A stretch of DNA of 45,063 bases from CAMTWB01 sp037441775 (GTDB lineage: Bacteria > Desulfobacterota > Syntrophia > Syntrophales > CAMTWB01). The first letter of the stretch is position 1. Each line of letters opens with the position of its first letter. Of the stretch, positions 1-9,458 are shown piece after piece. A model generated the notes under the pieces. That model was not told the origin of the DNA. It worked only from the letters and a program-made list of their open reading frames with translations, and did no database searches. The stretch covers positions 1-45,063 of the forward strand of contig JBBIRO010000026.1 in NCBI GenBank assembly GCA_037441775.1, given 5' to 3'. The position numbers and the translations under genes were made by a program.

Positions 1-530
1 CGGCTGCACCGGTTTTTTTATTGAGGGGCGCCGACGATGCCCACGGGCGAGCCGGAGAATGAACCGTGGCTACCGGGGTCGATGGCGGGCAAGCGAGCTT
101 TCCCGCCGCGGCGCCGGGGAACGTGAAATTGCCGCTGCCGCTGATCGCCGCACTTCGCTTGACGCTATATGTTACTGTTCCCATTGCTGAGCTTAAAAAG
201 AAGAAGGTGATGTTCAACATGGCGACGGACATCGTATTGCCGTAGCCAAAGCTCTCGGTGCCGCCCAGGTCAGCCCGTCCCACCTGAAAGACCGGGATAT
301 TTGTTGCCCTCTGGAAGGTGAACAGCTCCGCCAGGTGTAGGCGCTGCCCGGCCGTCTGCCTCCCACATGCCGATATTGAACGTTCCGTTTAGGGGAGAAT
401 CGCTGTCGATTAGCCTCGCATTCCGGTCGTGATCCATGTAAGGCGCCTTCAAGAAACCAAAAAAGGTGTGTGTGTTGTTTACGCTAGAGTCCCTCTGCCT
501 GAAGGGAGAGGGCTGGAATGAAGGTGATAA
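1..530 (-). pseudogene. possible decayed or frameshifted coding stretch, product unknown
   Basis: No intact gene is visible. On the minus strand one frame is open from about 530 down to 270 and contains protein-like text (for example NNTHTFFGFLKAPY and NGTFNIGMWEADGR). A second frame, open from about 340 to the window edge, continues with LAELFTFQRATNIPVFQVG and TESFGYGNTMSVAMLNIT. A third frame ends near base 20 with SGSPVGIVGAPQ and a stop. The switch of frame around 300-340 would fit a frameshifted remnant of a secreted or surface protein, but none of the pieces was recognised and no ribosome binding site supports them. Bases 531-634 hold nothing I can name. Confidence 0.2.
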
Positions 531-634
531 TAGCCGTTATTTCCAGTTCTTAACTTTCCCTTGCCTTTATCCACTCCCGTGAGGTGAGGGGAATCCGGAG
601 TTTTTGCGAAGGCATCAGAATTGAGTGTCCACTG

Positions 635-1660
635 TTAACCGCCGCTATCAGGCAACAGGCATGGCTGCTCCGAGGGAAGCGAAATTTGGATTGTTCCGCC
701 GCGGCCCAAGATGTCGTGCAGATGGACATAGCCCATAAGCTCATTGTTTTTATCAACTACGGCATAGGTGGTAATTTCCTCGCGCTGCATTTTCTCTATG
801 GTTTGGGCGAGTGACAAACCTTCCGCAATGGTCTTGGGCGTCTTAGTCATCACCAGGTCAATTCTTTCTTCCATGGACAGCTGACCCGACTTAACCAGCC
901 TCCTTAAATCACCATCGGTGAGGATGCCCACCAGATGGTTAGACGCGTCGGTAACGAGCACGAAACCCTTATTTTTACGGTCTATCTCTTCAATGGCCTG
1001 GAGAAGCGAGCTGCCGGATACAACACGGGGAATCATCTTGCCCGCTATCATTACATCCCTGACCCTGGCCCGGAGCCTCTGCCCCAGATTGCCGCCCGGG
1101 TGAATTTTGTAGAAGTCCTTTTCCTGAAAACCCTTCCGGATGATCAGGGCTATTGCCAGGGCATCTCCCATGGCCATTGCGGCGGTGGTGCTCGCGGTCG
1201 GGGCGAGGCCGAACGGGCAGGCCTCCCGCGCCACTCCTACGTCAATTGCCGCGTCGCTTACGCCGGCTAGAGTTGATGAAGGATTGCCGGTAAGGGAGAT
1301 CAAAGGGGCGCCGGTATGACGGATATTGTTCAGAAGGGTATTCAACTCGTCTGTTTCCCCGCTGTTGGAGATGGCCAGGATTACGTCCTGCCTAGTCACG
1401 ATTCCCATATCGCCGTGCAAACCCTCCACCGGATGGAGAAACATTGCCTGGGTCCCCGTGCTGATCATGGTAGCGACAATTTTCTTTCCGATGATGCCGG
1501 ACTTTCCTATTCCGGTTACTATTACCCTTCCTTTGGAGTTGCAGATTATATCGACGGCCCGGGCGAAACTTTCTCCCGTCTTGTCAATCAAGCCCGTGAT
1601 TCCGTCAGCTTCGAGCCGCAGGACATCTCTGGCAACCGCAATGCATTCGTTATTATTCAT
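635..1660 (-). CDS. kdsD: arabinose-5-phosphate isomerase (KdsD/KpsF family)
   Basis: This enzyme interconverts D-ribulose 5-phosphate and D-arabinose 5-phosphate, the first step towards KDO for lipopolysaccharide, in the cytoplasm. The 341-residue product has an N-terminal SIS sugar-isomerase domain (about residues 35-170) with GIGKSG at 51-56, FLHPVEGLHGDMG around 75-87 and the phosphate-binding SNSGET at 98-103. A pair of CBS domains follows (about 215-330). The length fits the family (about 320-340). An open frame extends 30 codons further upstream, but that extension (rich in Gln/Asn/Arg) is not family-like, so I chose the ATG at 1660, where MNNNECIAVARDVL begins. It stands alone: neither flank carries other KDO genes, so its operon partners must lie elsewhere. 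It implies an outer membrane with LPS. Confidence 0.9.
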   Translation of the reverse strand: MNNNECIAVARDVLRLEADGITGLIDKTGESFARAVDIICNSKGRVIVTGIGKSGIIGKKIVATMISTGTQAMFLHPVEGLHGDMGIVTRQDVILAISNSGETDELNTLLNNIRHTGAPLISLTGNPSSTLAGVSDAAIDVGVAREACPFGLAPTASTTAAMAMGDALAIALIIRKGFQEKDFYKIHPGGNLGQRLRARVRDVMIAGKMIPRVVSGSSLLQAIEEIDRKNKGFVLVTDASNHLVGILTDGDLRRLVKSGQLSMEERIDLVMTKTPKTIAEGLSLAQTIEKMQREEITTYAVVDKNNELMGYVHLHDILGRGGTIQISLPSEQPCLLPDSGG

Positions 1661-1797
1661 AAGCCAATTTCTCGCAATGGGGTATTGATTTTGTTTATTT
1701 TGACGGCATTGTCTTTGTGTGTTGCTAACAGAAAAGGCGCTCTTAAACAAGAATTTTCAACGTCCCCGGGCGACGATTCAGTCTTGAGGCAAGGATT

Positions 1798-1890
1798 AAA
1801 ATAAGGGCGATATAAAGTTAGTGTCGCCCCTTGAGGGCGGAAACGGTCTTGCTTGTTGCCAAGGGGACACGACGTGGTCACAAGGCCCGC
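1798..1890. repeat. dispersed intergenic repeat, family 2, copy 1
   Basis: This stretch resembles 31042-31136 in the same orientation. The shared order is AAGGGCGATA, an arm TCGCCCCTT pairing with AGGGCGA, then GGCGGAAACGGT against GGTGGCAACGGT, then GACACGA and AGGCCCGC. The match is interrupted and I estimate roughly two thirds identity by eye. It occupies part of the 456-bp gap between kdsD and miaB. The rest of that gap (1661-1797 and 1891-2054) shows no convincing gene. Confidence 0.45.
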
Positions 1891-2054
1891 TGTTCCAGAG
1901 GATTTGGCCATTACCGCTCCTCCCGCCAGGGAGGGAAAAGAGAGTATTTACGTTTTTTCCAAGCATAATGTCTGGCCGGCTGTAAATGAATCTAGACGTT
2001 CCGGGTTCTTACTTGTGCCTGAGCCGGAAGGCCGCCCGCGGCAGTAAAAAAAAG

Positions 2055-2083
2055 TTGACTATCCTGGGCTTAAATATTAAGAC
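2055..2083 (+). promoter_or_regulatory. possible sigma-70 promoter for miaB
   Basis: TTGACT (2055-2060) is followed after 17 bases by TAAGAC (2078-2083). The -35 box is good (5 of 6) and the -10 is weak. A TATTAA at 2075-2080 is a better -10 but the spacer is only 14. It lies 34 bases before the miaB start. This is a pattern match only. Confidence 0.3.
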
Positions 2084-2116
2084 AAATCAAAAAAGTTCTT
2101 ATATTTCTTGTTACTT

Positions 2117-3433
2117 ATGGTCAGCAAAAAAGTATATATTCGCACGTTCGGCTGTCAGATGAACGTCTATGATTCGGAGCGGATGAAAGCGCTCCTGAAG
2201 GGTTGCGGCTATCTGCCCAGCGAGCGCGCCGAGGATGCGGAAATAATCATCGTCAATACCTGCAGCATTCGTCATAAGGCGGAACAGAAGGCATTCAGTG
2301 AACTGGGACGATATCGTAAACTGAAAGAAGGGAATCAGAAGTTGATAATCGCGGTCGGCGGTTGCATTGCGCAGGGGCAGTCGCAGGAAATATTTCGCCG
2401 GGCGCCCCAGGTGGATCTGGTCTTCGGCACCCGCAATATCAACCGGCTGCCCGAGTTTATCCGTGCGGTTGAGGAAACAGGAGAGCGGATGGCGGACGTG
2501 ATTCCGGAGGCCGGGTATATTGATTCTCTTGATGAATCCCCCCAGCCGCCGCCCCCGGCCGTAAGCGCCTTTGTTACCATCATGCAGGGGTGCGATAACT
2601 ATTGCGCTTTTTGCGTCGTTCCTTATCTGCGGGGCAGGGAGGAGAGCCGGAAACCTGCTGCGATTGTCGCCGAGATACGAGCTCTGGTGGATCTGGGCCT
2701 TAAGGAGGTTACTCTCCTGGGGCAAAATGTCAATTCTTATGGGAAGAAGGAAGGGGGGGGCGGTTTTCGGAGTCTGCTGGAGGAGATAGACAAGATTCCG
2801 GGGCTAAGCCGGATCAGGTTTACCACCTCCCATCCGCGCGACCTTTCTGACGAACTGATCGATCTGTTCGGCAGCATGGCAAAGCTCTGCAATCATATCC
2901 ACCTGCCCGTTCAATCAGGTTCGGACCGGATCCTTGCCCTGATGAACCGGGGCTATCTGCGGGATGATTACCGGACTCTGGTTGACAAATTGAGAAAAAA
3001 ATCGCCCGATGTTAGTATCACATCGGATATAATAGTCGGTTTTCCCGGCGAGACCGAACAGGATTTCTCCGCTACTTTGGACATGATGGAGCAGGTTAGA
3101 TTTGACGGTGCCTTTTCCTTCAAGTATTCAGAAAGAAAAGGCACTAAGGCTGCGGTTCTGCCCGGTAAAGTTGATGAGGCGATCCGTAAGGCCAGGCTGC
3201 AGATTCTCCAGTCTTTACAGGAAAAGCATACACTGGAAAAAAATCAGTCCTGGGTGGGTCGCCGGGTGGAGGTCCTGGTCGAGCGGGTAAACGAAAATAA
3301 CATGGCCGACCTGACCGGCAGGACCAGTGAAAACCGGATAGTGAATTTCCCGGGCAGCCCCCAATTGACGGGGACTCTGGTCGAGGTGACTATTACCAGG
3401 GCGTATCTGCACTCCTTAAGAGGGCAGTTGTGA
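2117..3433 (+). CDS. miaB: tRNA-2-methylthio-N6-dimethylallyladenosine synthase MiaB
   Basis: This radical-SAM methylthiotransferase converts i6A37 to ms2i6A37 in tRNAs reading UNN codons. The 438-residue protein shows the UPF0004 N-terminal domain with three auxiliary-cluster cysteines (C13 in TFGCQMN, C49 in VNTCSIRHK, C83 in VGGCIAQ). The radical-SAM motif CDNYCAFC gives C159, C163 and C166, followed by PYLRGREESR. A TRAM-like RNA-binding domain covers about the last 65 residues. The ATG at 2117 is preferred over a TTG at 2108 because it starts MVSKKVYIRTFGCQ. No strong Shine-Dalgarno is visible for either. miaA, which makes its substrate i6A, is also in this window (27014-27979). A run of eight G residues (2753-2760) lies inside the gene, encoding a Gly-rich loop. 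Confidence 0.95.
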   Translation: MVSKKVYIRTFGCQMNVYDSERMKALLKGCGYLPSERAEDAEIIIVNTCSIRHKAEQKAFSELGRYRKLKEGNQKLIIAVGGCIAQGQSQEIFRRAPQVDLVFGTRNINRLPEFIRAVEETGERMADVIPEAGYIDSLDESPQPPPPAVSAFVTIMQGCDNYCAFCVVPYLRGREESRKPAAIVAEIRALVDLGLKEVTLLGQNVNSYGKKEGGGGFRSLLEEIDKIPGLSRIRFTTSHPRDLSDELIDLFGSMAKLCNHIHLPVQSGSDRILALMNRGYLRDDYRTLVDKLRKKSPDVSITSDIIVGFPGETEQDFSATLDMMEQVRFDGAFSFKYSERKGTKAAVLPGKVDEAIRKARLQILQSLQEKHTLEKNQSWVGRRVEVLVERVNENNMADLTGRTSENRIVNFPGSPQLTGTLVEVTITRAYLHSLRGQL

Positions 3434-3458
3434 CCGTCCGGCAAAGGAGGGGACGAAA

Positions 3459-3956
3459 ATGATAGAAATGAAAGTAGCAGGACTTACAATGGATCCGCTG
3501 ACCAATACTCCGATTGTTATCCTCAAAGACCTGGATAACAAAAGAGCTATCCCCATCTGGATCGGCCTGTATGAAGCTACGGCAATTGCCGGCGAAATGG
3601 AGCAAATTGCCTTTTCGCGCCCCATGACTCATGACTTGTTGCGGGATATCATCCAGGCACTGGATGTGGCGGTGGATAAAGTAGAGATTATTGATATTAG
3701 GAATAATACCTTTTTTGCCAATATTCATCTGAAAAAAGAGGGCCGTCTGGTCATTGTCGATTCCCGCCCATCGGACGCCATCGCCCTGGCGCTGCGGGCC
3801 AAGGTTCCCATTTTTGTGGACCAGAAGGTCATTGATAAGTCCCGAAATGTGGATTTTGGCTTGAAGGACGAGGATATCGACGATATAAAAAAGGAGAAAC
3901 TTAAGGAATTCCTGGAAAACCTGTCTCAGGAAGATTTTGGCAAGTACAAGATGTGA
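3459..3956 (+). CDS. bifunctional nuclease family protein (DUF151/BFN)
   Basis: This 165-residue product matches the bifunctional nuclease (DUF151) family. Characteristic text includes LTMDPLTNTPIVILKD near the N-terminus, IPIWIGLYEATAIAGEM (about 31-47), RPMTHDLLRDII and VDSRPSDAIALALR (about 100-113), which is the family's most conserved block. The C-terminus is a charged helix (DIKKEKLKEFLENL). Plant members have DNase and RNase activity. The bacterial role is poorly known, so substrate cannot be stated. A strong AAAGGAGG sits just before the ATG. It follows miaB after 25 bases and is probably co-transcribed with it. A hairpin with a T-run lies between it and xerC. Confidence 0.85.
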   Translation: MIEMKVAGLTMDPLTNTPIVILKDLDNKRAIPIWIGLYEATAIAGEMEQIAFSRPMTHDLLRDIIQALDVAVDKVEIIDIRNNTFFANIHLKKEGRLVIVDSRPSDAIALALRAKVPIFVDQKVIDKSRNVDFGLKDEDIDDIKKEKLKEFLENLSQEDFGKYKM

Positions 3957-4019
3957 GGTTGCGGCGAGGATTGCCGTGCGGGGGGGCGGCGCTTGCCCCC
4001 TTGGAGTACGGAAATAAGG

Positions 4020-4064
4020 GCGCATGGGCTATAAACGGTCATGCGCTGCTCTTTTTTTATTTTT
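4020..4064 (+). terminator. hairpin plus T-run between the BFN gene and xerC
   Basis: GCGCATG (4020-4026) pairs with CATGCGC (4040-4046) around a 13-base loop. After a short GCTC comes an almost unbroken T-run (4051-4064). This has the form of a rho-independent terminator. It ends five bases before the preferred xerC start, so it may end the miaB-BFN transcript or attenuate readthrough. A second GC-rich hairpin (GGGGGC with GCCCCC, about 3977-3999) precedes it without a T-run. Confidence 0.5.
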
Positions 4065-4069
4065 GGGCT

Positions 4070-5014
4070 ATGGAACAGATACTCAAGGAATTTGCCCGCT
4101 ACATGGAGACGGAGAGGAATCTTTCCCCTCTGACCGTCAAATATTACCTGGCTGACCTTCATCAGTTCCGATCCTATCTCGCAGCCGAGGGGATTTTGGC
4201 GGAAGCGGATGCAAAAGAGATTCTGCCGGTCTTTGACCATGACCTGATCGCCGGTTACCTGGCCGCGCTTTACCGTAACCAGGCTAAAAAGCCGACCCTC
4301 ATCCGGATGATCGCCGCCCTGAAAACATTTTTCAAGTTTCTCCGCCGCCGGGGCAAGATCGCGGACAATCCGATGGAGCTGATCCAGAGCCCCCGCCATG
4401 AACGGCCGCTGCCGGTTTTCCTGTCCGTGGACGAGACCTTTGCCCTGCTTGATGGCCCCACCGCGCCGGGGATAACAGGACTGAGAGATCGCGCCGTTAT
4501 GGAGCTTTTTTATTCCTCGGGGCTGCGGGTAAGTGAGCTTGCCGGCTTGAATGTGCTTGACGTTGACATTACGGAAAGATTGATGAAGATTCGTGGCAAG
4601 GGCAAAAAAGAGCGAATACTGCCGGTGGGTGAAAAGGCTTTGAGCGCGCTGCGGGAATACCGGTCCGCAGTAAATGATTCCTTGAAGTTTTCCGGGCAAG
4701 AAGATATAAATTATCCCCTTTTTCTTGGTAAAAGAGGGCAGCGGATCTCGGTTAGTGTTTTGGAACGGATAGTTGCCGCGCAGACGAAAAAAACGGGGAT
4801 TGCCAGGAGAGTCACCCCCCATACCCTCAGGCATACCTTTGCGACCCATATGATGGACGCCGGTGCGGATATGCGGTCGATTCAGGAACTTCTGGGGCAT
4901 GAGAGCCTCTCGACCACCCAGCGGTACACCCAGGTGACCGTGGGCCGCCTGCTCGAGGTATATGACCAGGCCCACCCCCGGGCCGGGTCATCAAAATCGT
5001 CAAGGAAAGAATAG
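4070..5014 (+). CDS. xerC: site-specific tyrosine recombinase XerC/CodV-like
   Basis: The protein resolves chromosome dimers at dif sites together with a XerD partner. It has 314 residues. An N-terminal SAM-like core-binding domain (about 1-95) carries RYMETERNLSPLTVKYYLADL. The catalytic domain has R153 (SSGLRVSEL), K177 (GKGKKERILP), H251 and R254 (HTLRHTFATH), H277 (LLGHESLSTTQ) and the nucleophile Y286 (RYTQV). All five conserved catalytic positions plus the tyrosine are present. The location directly before hslV, with the stop touching its ATG, matches the xerC/codV-hslV-hslU order known in many bacteria, so XerC is favoured over XerD. The ATG at 4070 is preferred by family length, although the bases before it are a terminator T-run rather than a Shine-Dalgarno. 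An in-frame ATG at 3953 would add 39 atypical residues. Confidence 0.85.
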   Translation: MEQILKEFARYMETERNLSPLTVKYYLADLHQFRSYLAAEGILAEADAKEILPVFDHDLIAGYLAALYRNQAKKPTLIRMIAALKTFFKFLRRRGKIADNPMELIQSPRHERPLPVFLSVDETFALLDGPTAPGITGLRDRAVMELFYSSGLRVSELAGLNVLDVDITERLMKIRGKGKKERILPVGEKALSALREYRSAVNDSLKFSGQEDINYPLFLGKRGQRISVSVLERIVAAQTKKTGIARRVTPHTLRHTFATHMMDAGADMRSIQELLGHESLSTTQRYTQVTVGRLLEVYDQAHPRAGSSKSSRKE

Positions 5015-5563
5015 ATGCTGATCAAGGGAACGACAATATTAGCGGTAAGGCACAAGGGAAAGGTGTCCGTGGCCGGAGACGGCCAGGTCACGATTGACAC
5101 CACGGTAATGAAGCACAAGGCCCGCAAGGTCCGGCGGCTTTACAATAACCAGGTGATAGTTGGTTTTGCAGGTGCCACCGCGGACGCCTTCACCCTTTTC
5201 GACCGTTTTGATCAGAAGCTGGAACAATATCGAGGGAATCTGCTCCGGGCGGCGGTGGAACTGACCAAAGACTGGCGGACCGACCGGGTGTTGCGCCACC
5301 TGGAGGCACTGATGATTGCCGTAAGCAAAGAAGCATTTCTGATGATATCGGGCAACGGAGACGTGATCGAATCCGACGACGAGGTAATGGCCATCGGCTC
5401 CGGCGGACCCTATGCCCTGGCTGCGGCCCGGGCCATGGTAAAGCATTCGGATCTCGACGCAGACGACATTGTGCTGGAAGCCATGAGAATAGCTTCCGAG
5501 ATATGTATTTTCACCAATGGCAATATTACCCTGGAGACCCTCGACCTGGAAGAAGAAGCATGA
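5015..5563 (+). CDS. hslV: ATP-dependent protease subunit HslV
   Basis: HslV is the threonine-protease core of the HslVU (ClpQY) complex, which degrades misfolded and regulatory proteins in the cytoplasm. The 182-residue sequence follows the family throughout: GDGQVTIDTTVMKHKARKVR, GFAGATADAFTLFDRF, ELTKDWRTDR, GNGDVIESDD and GSGGPYALAAARA. In the E. coli enzyme the nucleophile is the Thr after Met1. Here the matching Thr-Thr-Ile begins at residue 6, after MLIKG, so a five-residue propeptide must be removed. The start codon follows the xerC stop with no gap. The following 227 bases contain a repeat element that separates it from its partner hslU. Confidence 0.97.
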   Translation: MLIKGTTILAVRHKGKVSVAGDGQVTIDTTVMKHKARKVRRLYNNQVIVGFAGATADAFTLFDRFDQKLEQYRGNLLRAAVELTKDWRTDRVLRHLEALMIAVSKEAFLMISGNGDVIESDDEVMAIGSGGPYALAAARAMVKHSDLDADDIVLEAMRIASEICIFTNGNITLETLDLEEEA

Positions 5564-5608
5564 ACGGGAGCAGCGGGGCTCGTTACGAAGTAGTTCACAG
5601 TGACGCTG

Positions 5609-5765
5609 TCGTAAAAAGTCGATCAAACTTAAATTTTAGGACGGCTTTGTAAAAAAGTTTGCGGGCGAGACGCGCAAATCACGAGGAATGATACGTACTT
5701 AGAGTATGCCACGGTGACGAGTGATTTAGCGCAACTTAAGCGTCCGTGCTTTTTTCGAAGCCGTC
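5609..5765 (-). repeat. palindromic dispersed repeat, family 1, copy A
   Basis: This 157-bp element, read on the minus strand, aligns nearly end to end with 17009-17164 read on the plus strand. Outer arms are GACGGCTT and TTTTTACGA. The inner part contains AAATCACTCGTCAC, an AGTAC-centred region and CTCGTGATTT, which form nested inverted repeats. It fills most of the hslV-hslU gap and reaches to 26 bases before the hslU start, so the hslU leader is largely repeat-derived. Confidence 0.8.
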
Positions 5766-5790
5766 AAGCATAAATGAAAGCAGAGGTTTT

Positions 5791-7173
5791 ATGTCCACCA
5801 GCAACTTAACACCGAAAGAAATTGTCGACCGGCTTGATCAGCATATAATCGGCCAGGGAGAAGCAAAACGGGCTGTGGCCATCGCCTTGCGGAACCGTTG
5901 GCGCCGGCAGCAGCTCGATAAGAGTTTGGCTGATGAAATACTTCCCAAGAACATCATCATGATCGGCCCTACCGGCGTGGGCAAAACGGAAATCGCCAGA
6001 CGCCTGGCTAAGTTGGATAGCTCACCCTTCATCAAGGTGGAAGCCTCGAAATATACCGAGGTGGGCTATGTGGGACGGGATGTCGAGTCCATGATTCGCG
6101 ATCTGGTGGAACTGGCGGTTAATATTTTGCGGGGAGAGGAGCAGGAGCGGGTTGCCGTGAAGGCCGCCGAACTTGCGGAAGAGAGGCTTTTGGATATCCT
6201 CCTGCCGCCTGTTAAGTCGGAAAGGAAACCAGATGAGAATTATCCGGAGCGACATTTGGAAGAATTCGCGGTGGAAAACCAGCCCGCGCAAAATTCGACC
6301 AGAGATAAGCTCCGTCGTCTTCTCAAGGAAGGAAAGCTCGACTCCCGGCAGGTGGAGCTGGAGGTTACCGAGTCTAGACCGGCGCCGATGATCGAGATAT
6401 TCTCCGCTGGGGGGATGGAGGATATGGGTCTTAACATCAAAGAGATGCTGGGAAATGTCTTCCCCCCGAAGAAAAAGATTCTGCGGACCACGGTGGCTGA
6501 GGCGTGGGTCATACTCAAGGAAGAAGAGGCACAGCGACTGGTGGATATGGAAAAGGTTGCCCGTGATGCCCTGGAAAGGGTGGAACAGTCGGGAATCGTC
6601 TTTCTTGATGAGATAGACAAGGTCGTCGGCTCTGATTCCGGACAGGGTCCGGACGTCTCCCGGGAGGGGGTCCAGCGCGACCTCTTGCCTATCGTGGAGG
6701 GATGCAATGTCAACACGCGCTACGGAATGGCCAAGACGGATCACATTCTCTTTATTGCTGCCGGCGCCTTCACCGCTTCCAAGCCCTCCGATCTGATCCC
6801 GGAGCTGCAAGGCCGGTTTCCCATCCGGGTGGAGCTGGACTCGCTGGGAAAGGAAGAGTTTATCCGGATATTGACTGAGCCCAATAACGCCTTGATCAAG
6901 CAGTACACCTCCATGATGTCCACCGAAGGGGTGCATCTGGAATTCACCGCGGGAGCCATTGCGGAGATTGCCGAACTGGCCGCCCTGGCCAACGAGAAAA
7001 CGGAAAATATAGGCGCCCGGCGGCTCTATACGGTAATGGAGATTCTCCTGGAAGACATTTCCTTTGACGCCCCGGATATGGGTGGCCAGAAGGTAGTGAT
7101 TGACGATAAACGCGTCCGGGAAAAGCTGGCCGATATAGTTGAAGATGAAGATTTAAGCAGGTATATATTGTAA
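5791..7173 (+). CDS. hslU: ATP-dependent protease ATPase subunit HslU
   Basis: HslU is the AAA+ unfoldase that feeds substrates into HslV. The 460-residue protein starts with MSTSNLTPKEIVDRLDQHI. It has Walker A GPTGVGKT at 59-66, the pore loop GYVG at 92-95, a variable I-domain with charged inserts (about 110-240), Walker B FLDEID near 270-275 and an arginine-containing sensor region (ENIGARRLYTVME). The C-terminal tail EDLSRYIL is the segment that docks into HslV in known structures. The ATG at 5791 is chosen because GCAGAGG precedes it at good spacing. An open frame back to 5746 runs into the repeat element and lacks family similarity. It normally shares an operon with hslV; here a 157-bp repeat lies between them. 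Confidence 0.97.
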   Translation: MSTSNLTPKEIVDRLDQHIIGQGEAKRAVAIALRNRWRRQQLDKSLADEILPKNIIMIGPTGVGKTEIARRLAKLDSSPFIKVEASKYTEVGYVGRDVESMIRDLVELAVNILRGEEQERVAVKAAELAEERLLDILLPPVKSERKPDENYPERHLEEFAVENQPAQNSTRDKLRRLLKEGKLDSRQVELEVTESRPAPMIEIFSAGGMEDMGLNIKEMLGNVFPPKKKILRTTVAEAWVILKEEEAQRLVDMEKVARDALERVEQSGIVFLDEIDKVVGSDSGQGPDVSREGVQRDLLPIVEGCNVNTRYGMAKTDHILFIAAGAFTASKPSDLIPELQGRFPIRVELDSLGKEEFIRILTEPNNALIKQYTSMMSTEGVHLEFTAGAIAEIAELAALANEKTENIGARRLYTVMEILLEDISFDAPDMGGQKVVIDDKRVREKLADIVEDEDLSRYIL

Positions 7174-7188
7174 AAAACAGGAGTCCGG

Positions 7189-7301
7189 AGTCAGAATAGA
7201 ATAATGCCCGCTCCAGGATTTTTGAGACTCGATGGCCTGGTAAACAGGCAAGTGTAAATTGTTTGACCAACTGAACATTAACTCGATTCTTAATTCTGAC
7301 T
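7189..7301. repeat. 113-bp segment bounded by inverted repeats
   Basis: AGTCAGAAT followed by AGAAT (7189-7202) is mirrored by ATTCTTAATTCTGACT (7286-7301). The nine terminal bases match perfectly in inverted orientation. The segment occupies most of the hslU-argB gap and contains no open frame worth reporting. It could be a small non-autonomous mobile element or a structured leader. Confidence 0.4.
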
Positions 7302-7354
7302 TTTTAAGTATTAACGAATAATTAACGGGGCTTGCCCCGGAAATTGAGGTGTTT

Positions 7355-8267
7355 ATGGATAAGCCGATTACGCCGATCGAACGTGCGGAGATACTTATCG
7401 AGGCGCTGCCCTATATCAGGCGCTTTTATAACAAGACCGTCGTCATTAAATACGGCGGTCACGCGATGGTTGACGATCAACTGAAGGACAACTTCGCCCG
7501 GGATGTGGTGATGATGAAGTATATCGGAATTAATCCGGTAGTGGTCCACGGAGGCGGCCCCCAGATCGGAAAGGTATTGGCCAAACTGGGCAAGGAGTCG
7601 AAATTTATCCAGGGAATGCGGGTTACCGACGAAGAGACGATGAACATTGTGGAAATGGTGCTGGTGGGCAAGGTTAACAAGGAGATCGTCGGACTCATCA
7701 ACAAATACGGCGGCAAGGCCGTGGGGCTTTCGGGCAAGGATGGCAACCTGACCAGGGCGGATAAATATTATCTCAGTGATGAGAAGGCCAAAGATGCGCC
7801 TCCCGAGATTATCGATCTGGGCCTGGTGGGAAGGGTAAAGGCCATCGATGCGTCGCTCATCGAGTCGCTCGTGAAGGACGGCTTTATACCGGTGATCGCT
7901 CCAACAGGGGTGGGCGATAAGGGGGAGACGTACAACATAAATGCCGATCTGGTGGCGGGCGAGGTTGCTGCCGCGCTCAAGGCGGAAAAACTATTACTGC
8001 TTACCGATGTTCCCGGGGTGCTCGATGGCCGCGGCGATCTGATCAATGCGATGGATAGCGGCGATGTTCTCAGGCTCATCGAAGAGGGTGTCATCAAGGG
8101 CGGAATGTTTCCCAAGGTGAAGTGCTGTCTCAAGGCCCTCAAGGCCGGGGTTCACAAGGCCCACATTGTAGATGGACGATTGAAACATACAATTTTACTT
8201 GAAATGTTTACCGACGAGGGGATTGGCACCGAAATTGTCGCCGGTCCCGAAGCAAGCGAGGTGAAAA

Positions 8268-8278
<11 letters not shown>
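7355..8278 (+). CDS. argB: acetylglutamate kinase
   Basis: ArgB phosphorylates N-acetyl-L-glutamate in the second step of arginine synthesis. The 307-residue protein contains the amino-acid-kinase signatures VVIKYGGHAMVDDQLK (about 28-43), PVVVHGGGPQIGKVL (about 62-76), the Asn/Gly-rich active-site region VGLSGKDGNL and the C-terminal GGMFPKVKCCLKALKAGV. The ATG at 7355 is preferred over a GTG at 7349 because TTGAGGTG serves as its ribosome binding site. Its end overlaps the argD start by 11 bases. It heads a run argB-D-F-G-H. argA/argJ and argC are not in the window. Confidence 0.96.

Positions 8279-9454
<1,176 letters not shown>

Positions 9455-9458
<4 letters not shown>

Noticed and set aside
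1316..1804. 162-codon plus-strand open frame
   Set aside because: It is antisense to kdsD, whose SIS and CBS motifs are clear.
1853..2047. 64-codon plus-strand frame between kdsD and miaB
   Set aside because: It begins in repeat family 2, has no recognisable domain and no good ribosome binding site.
3926..4975. 349-codon minus-strand open frame over xerC
   Set aside because: It is the complement of a gene with all catalytic residues, and its translation is not family-like.
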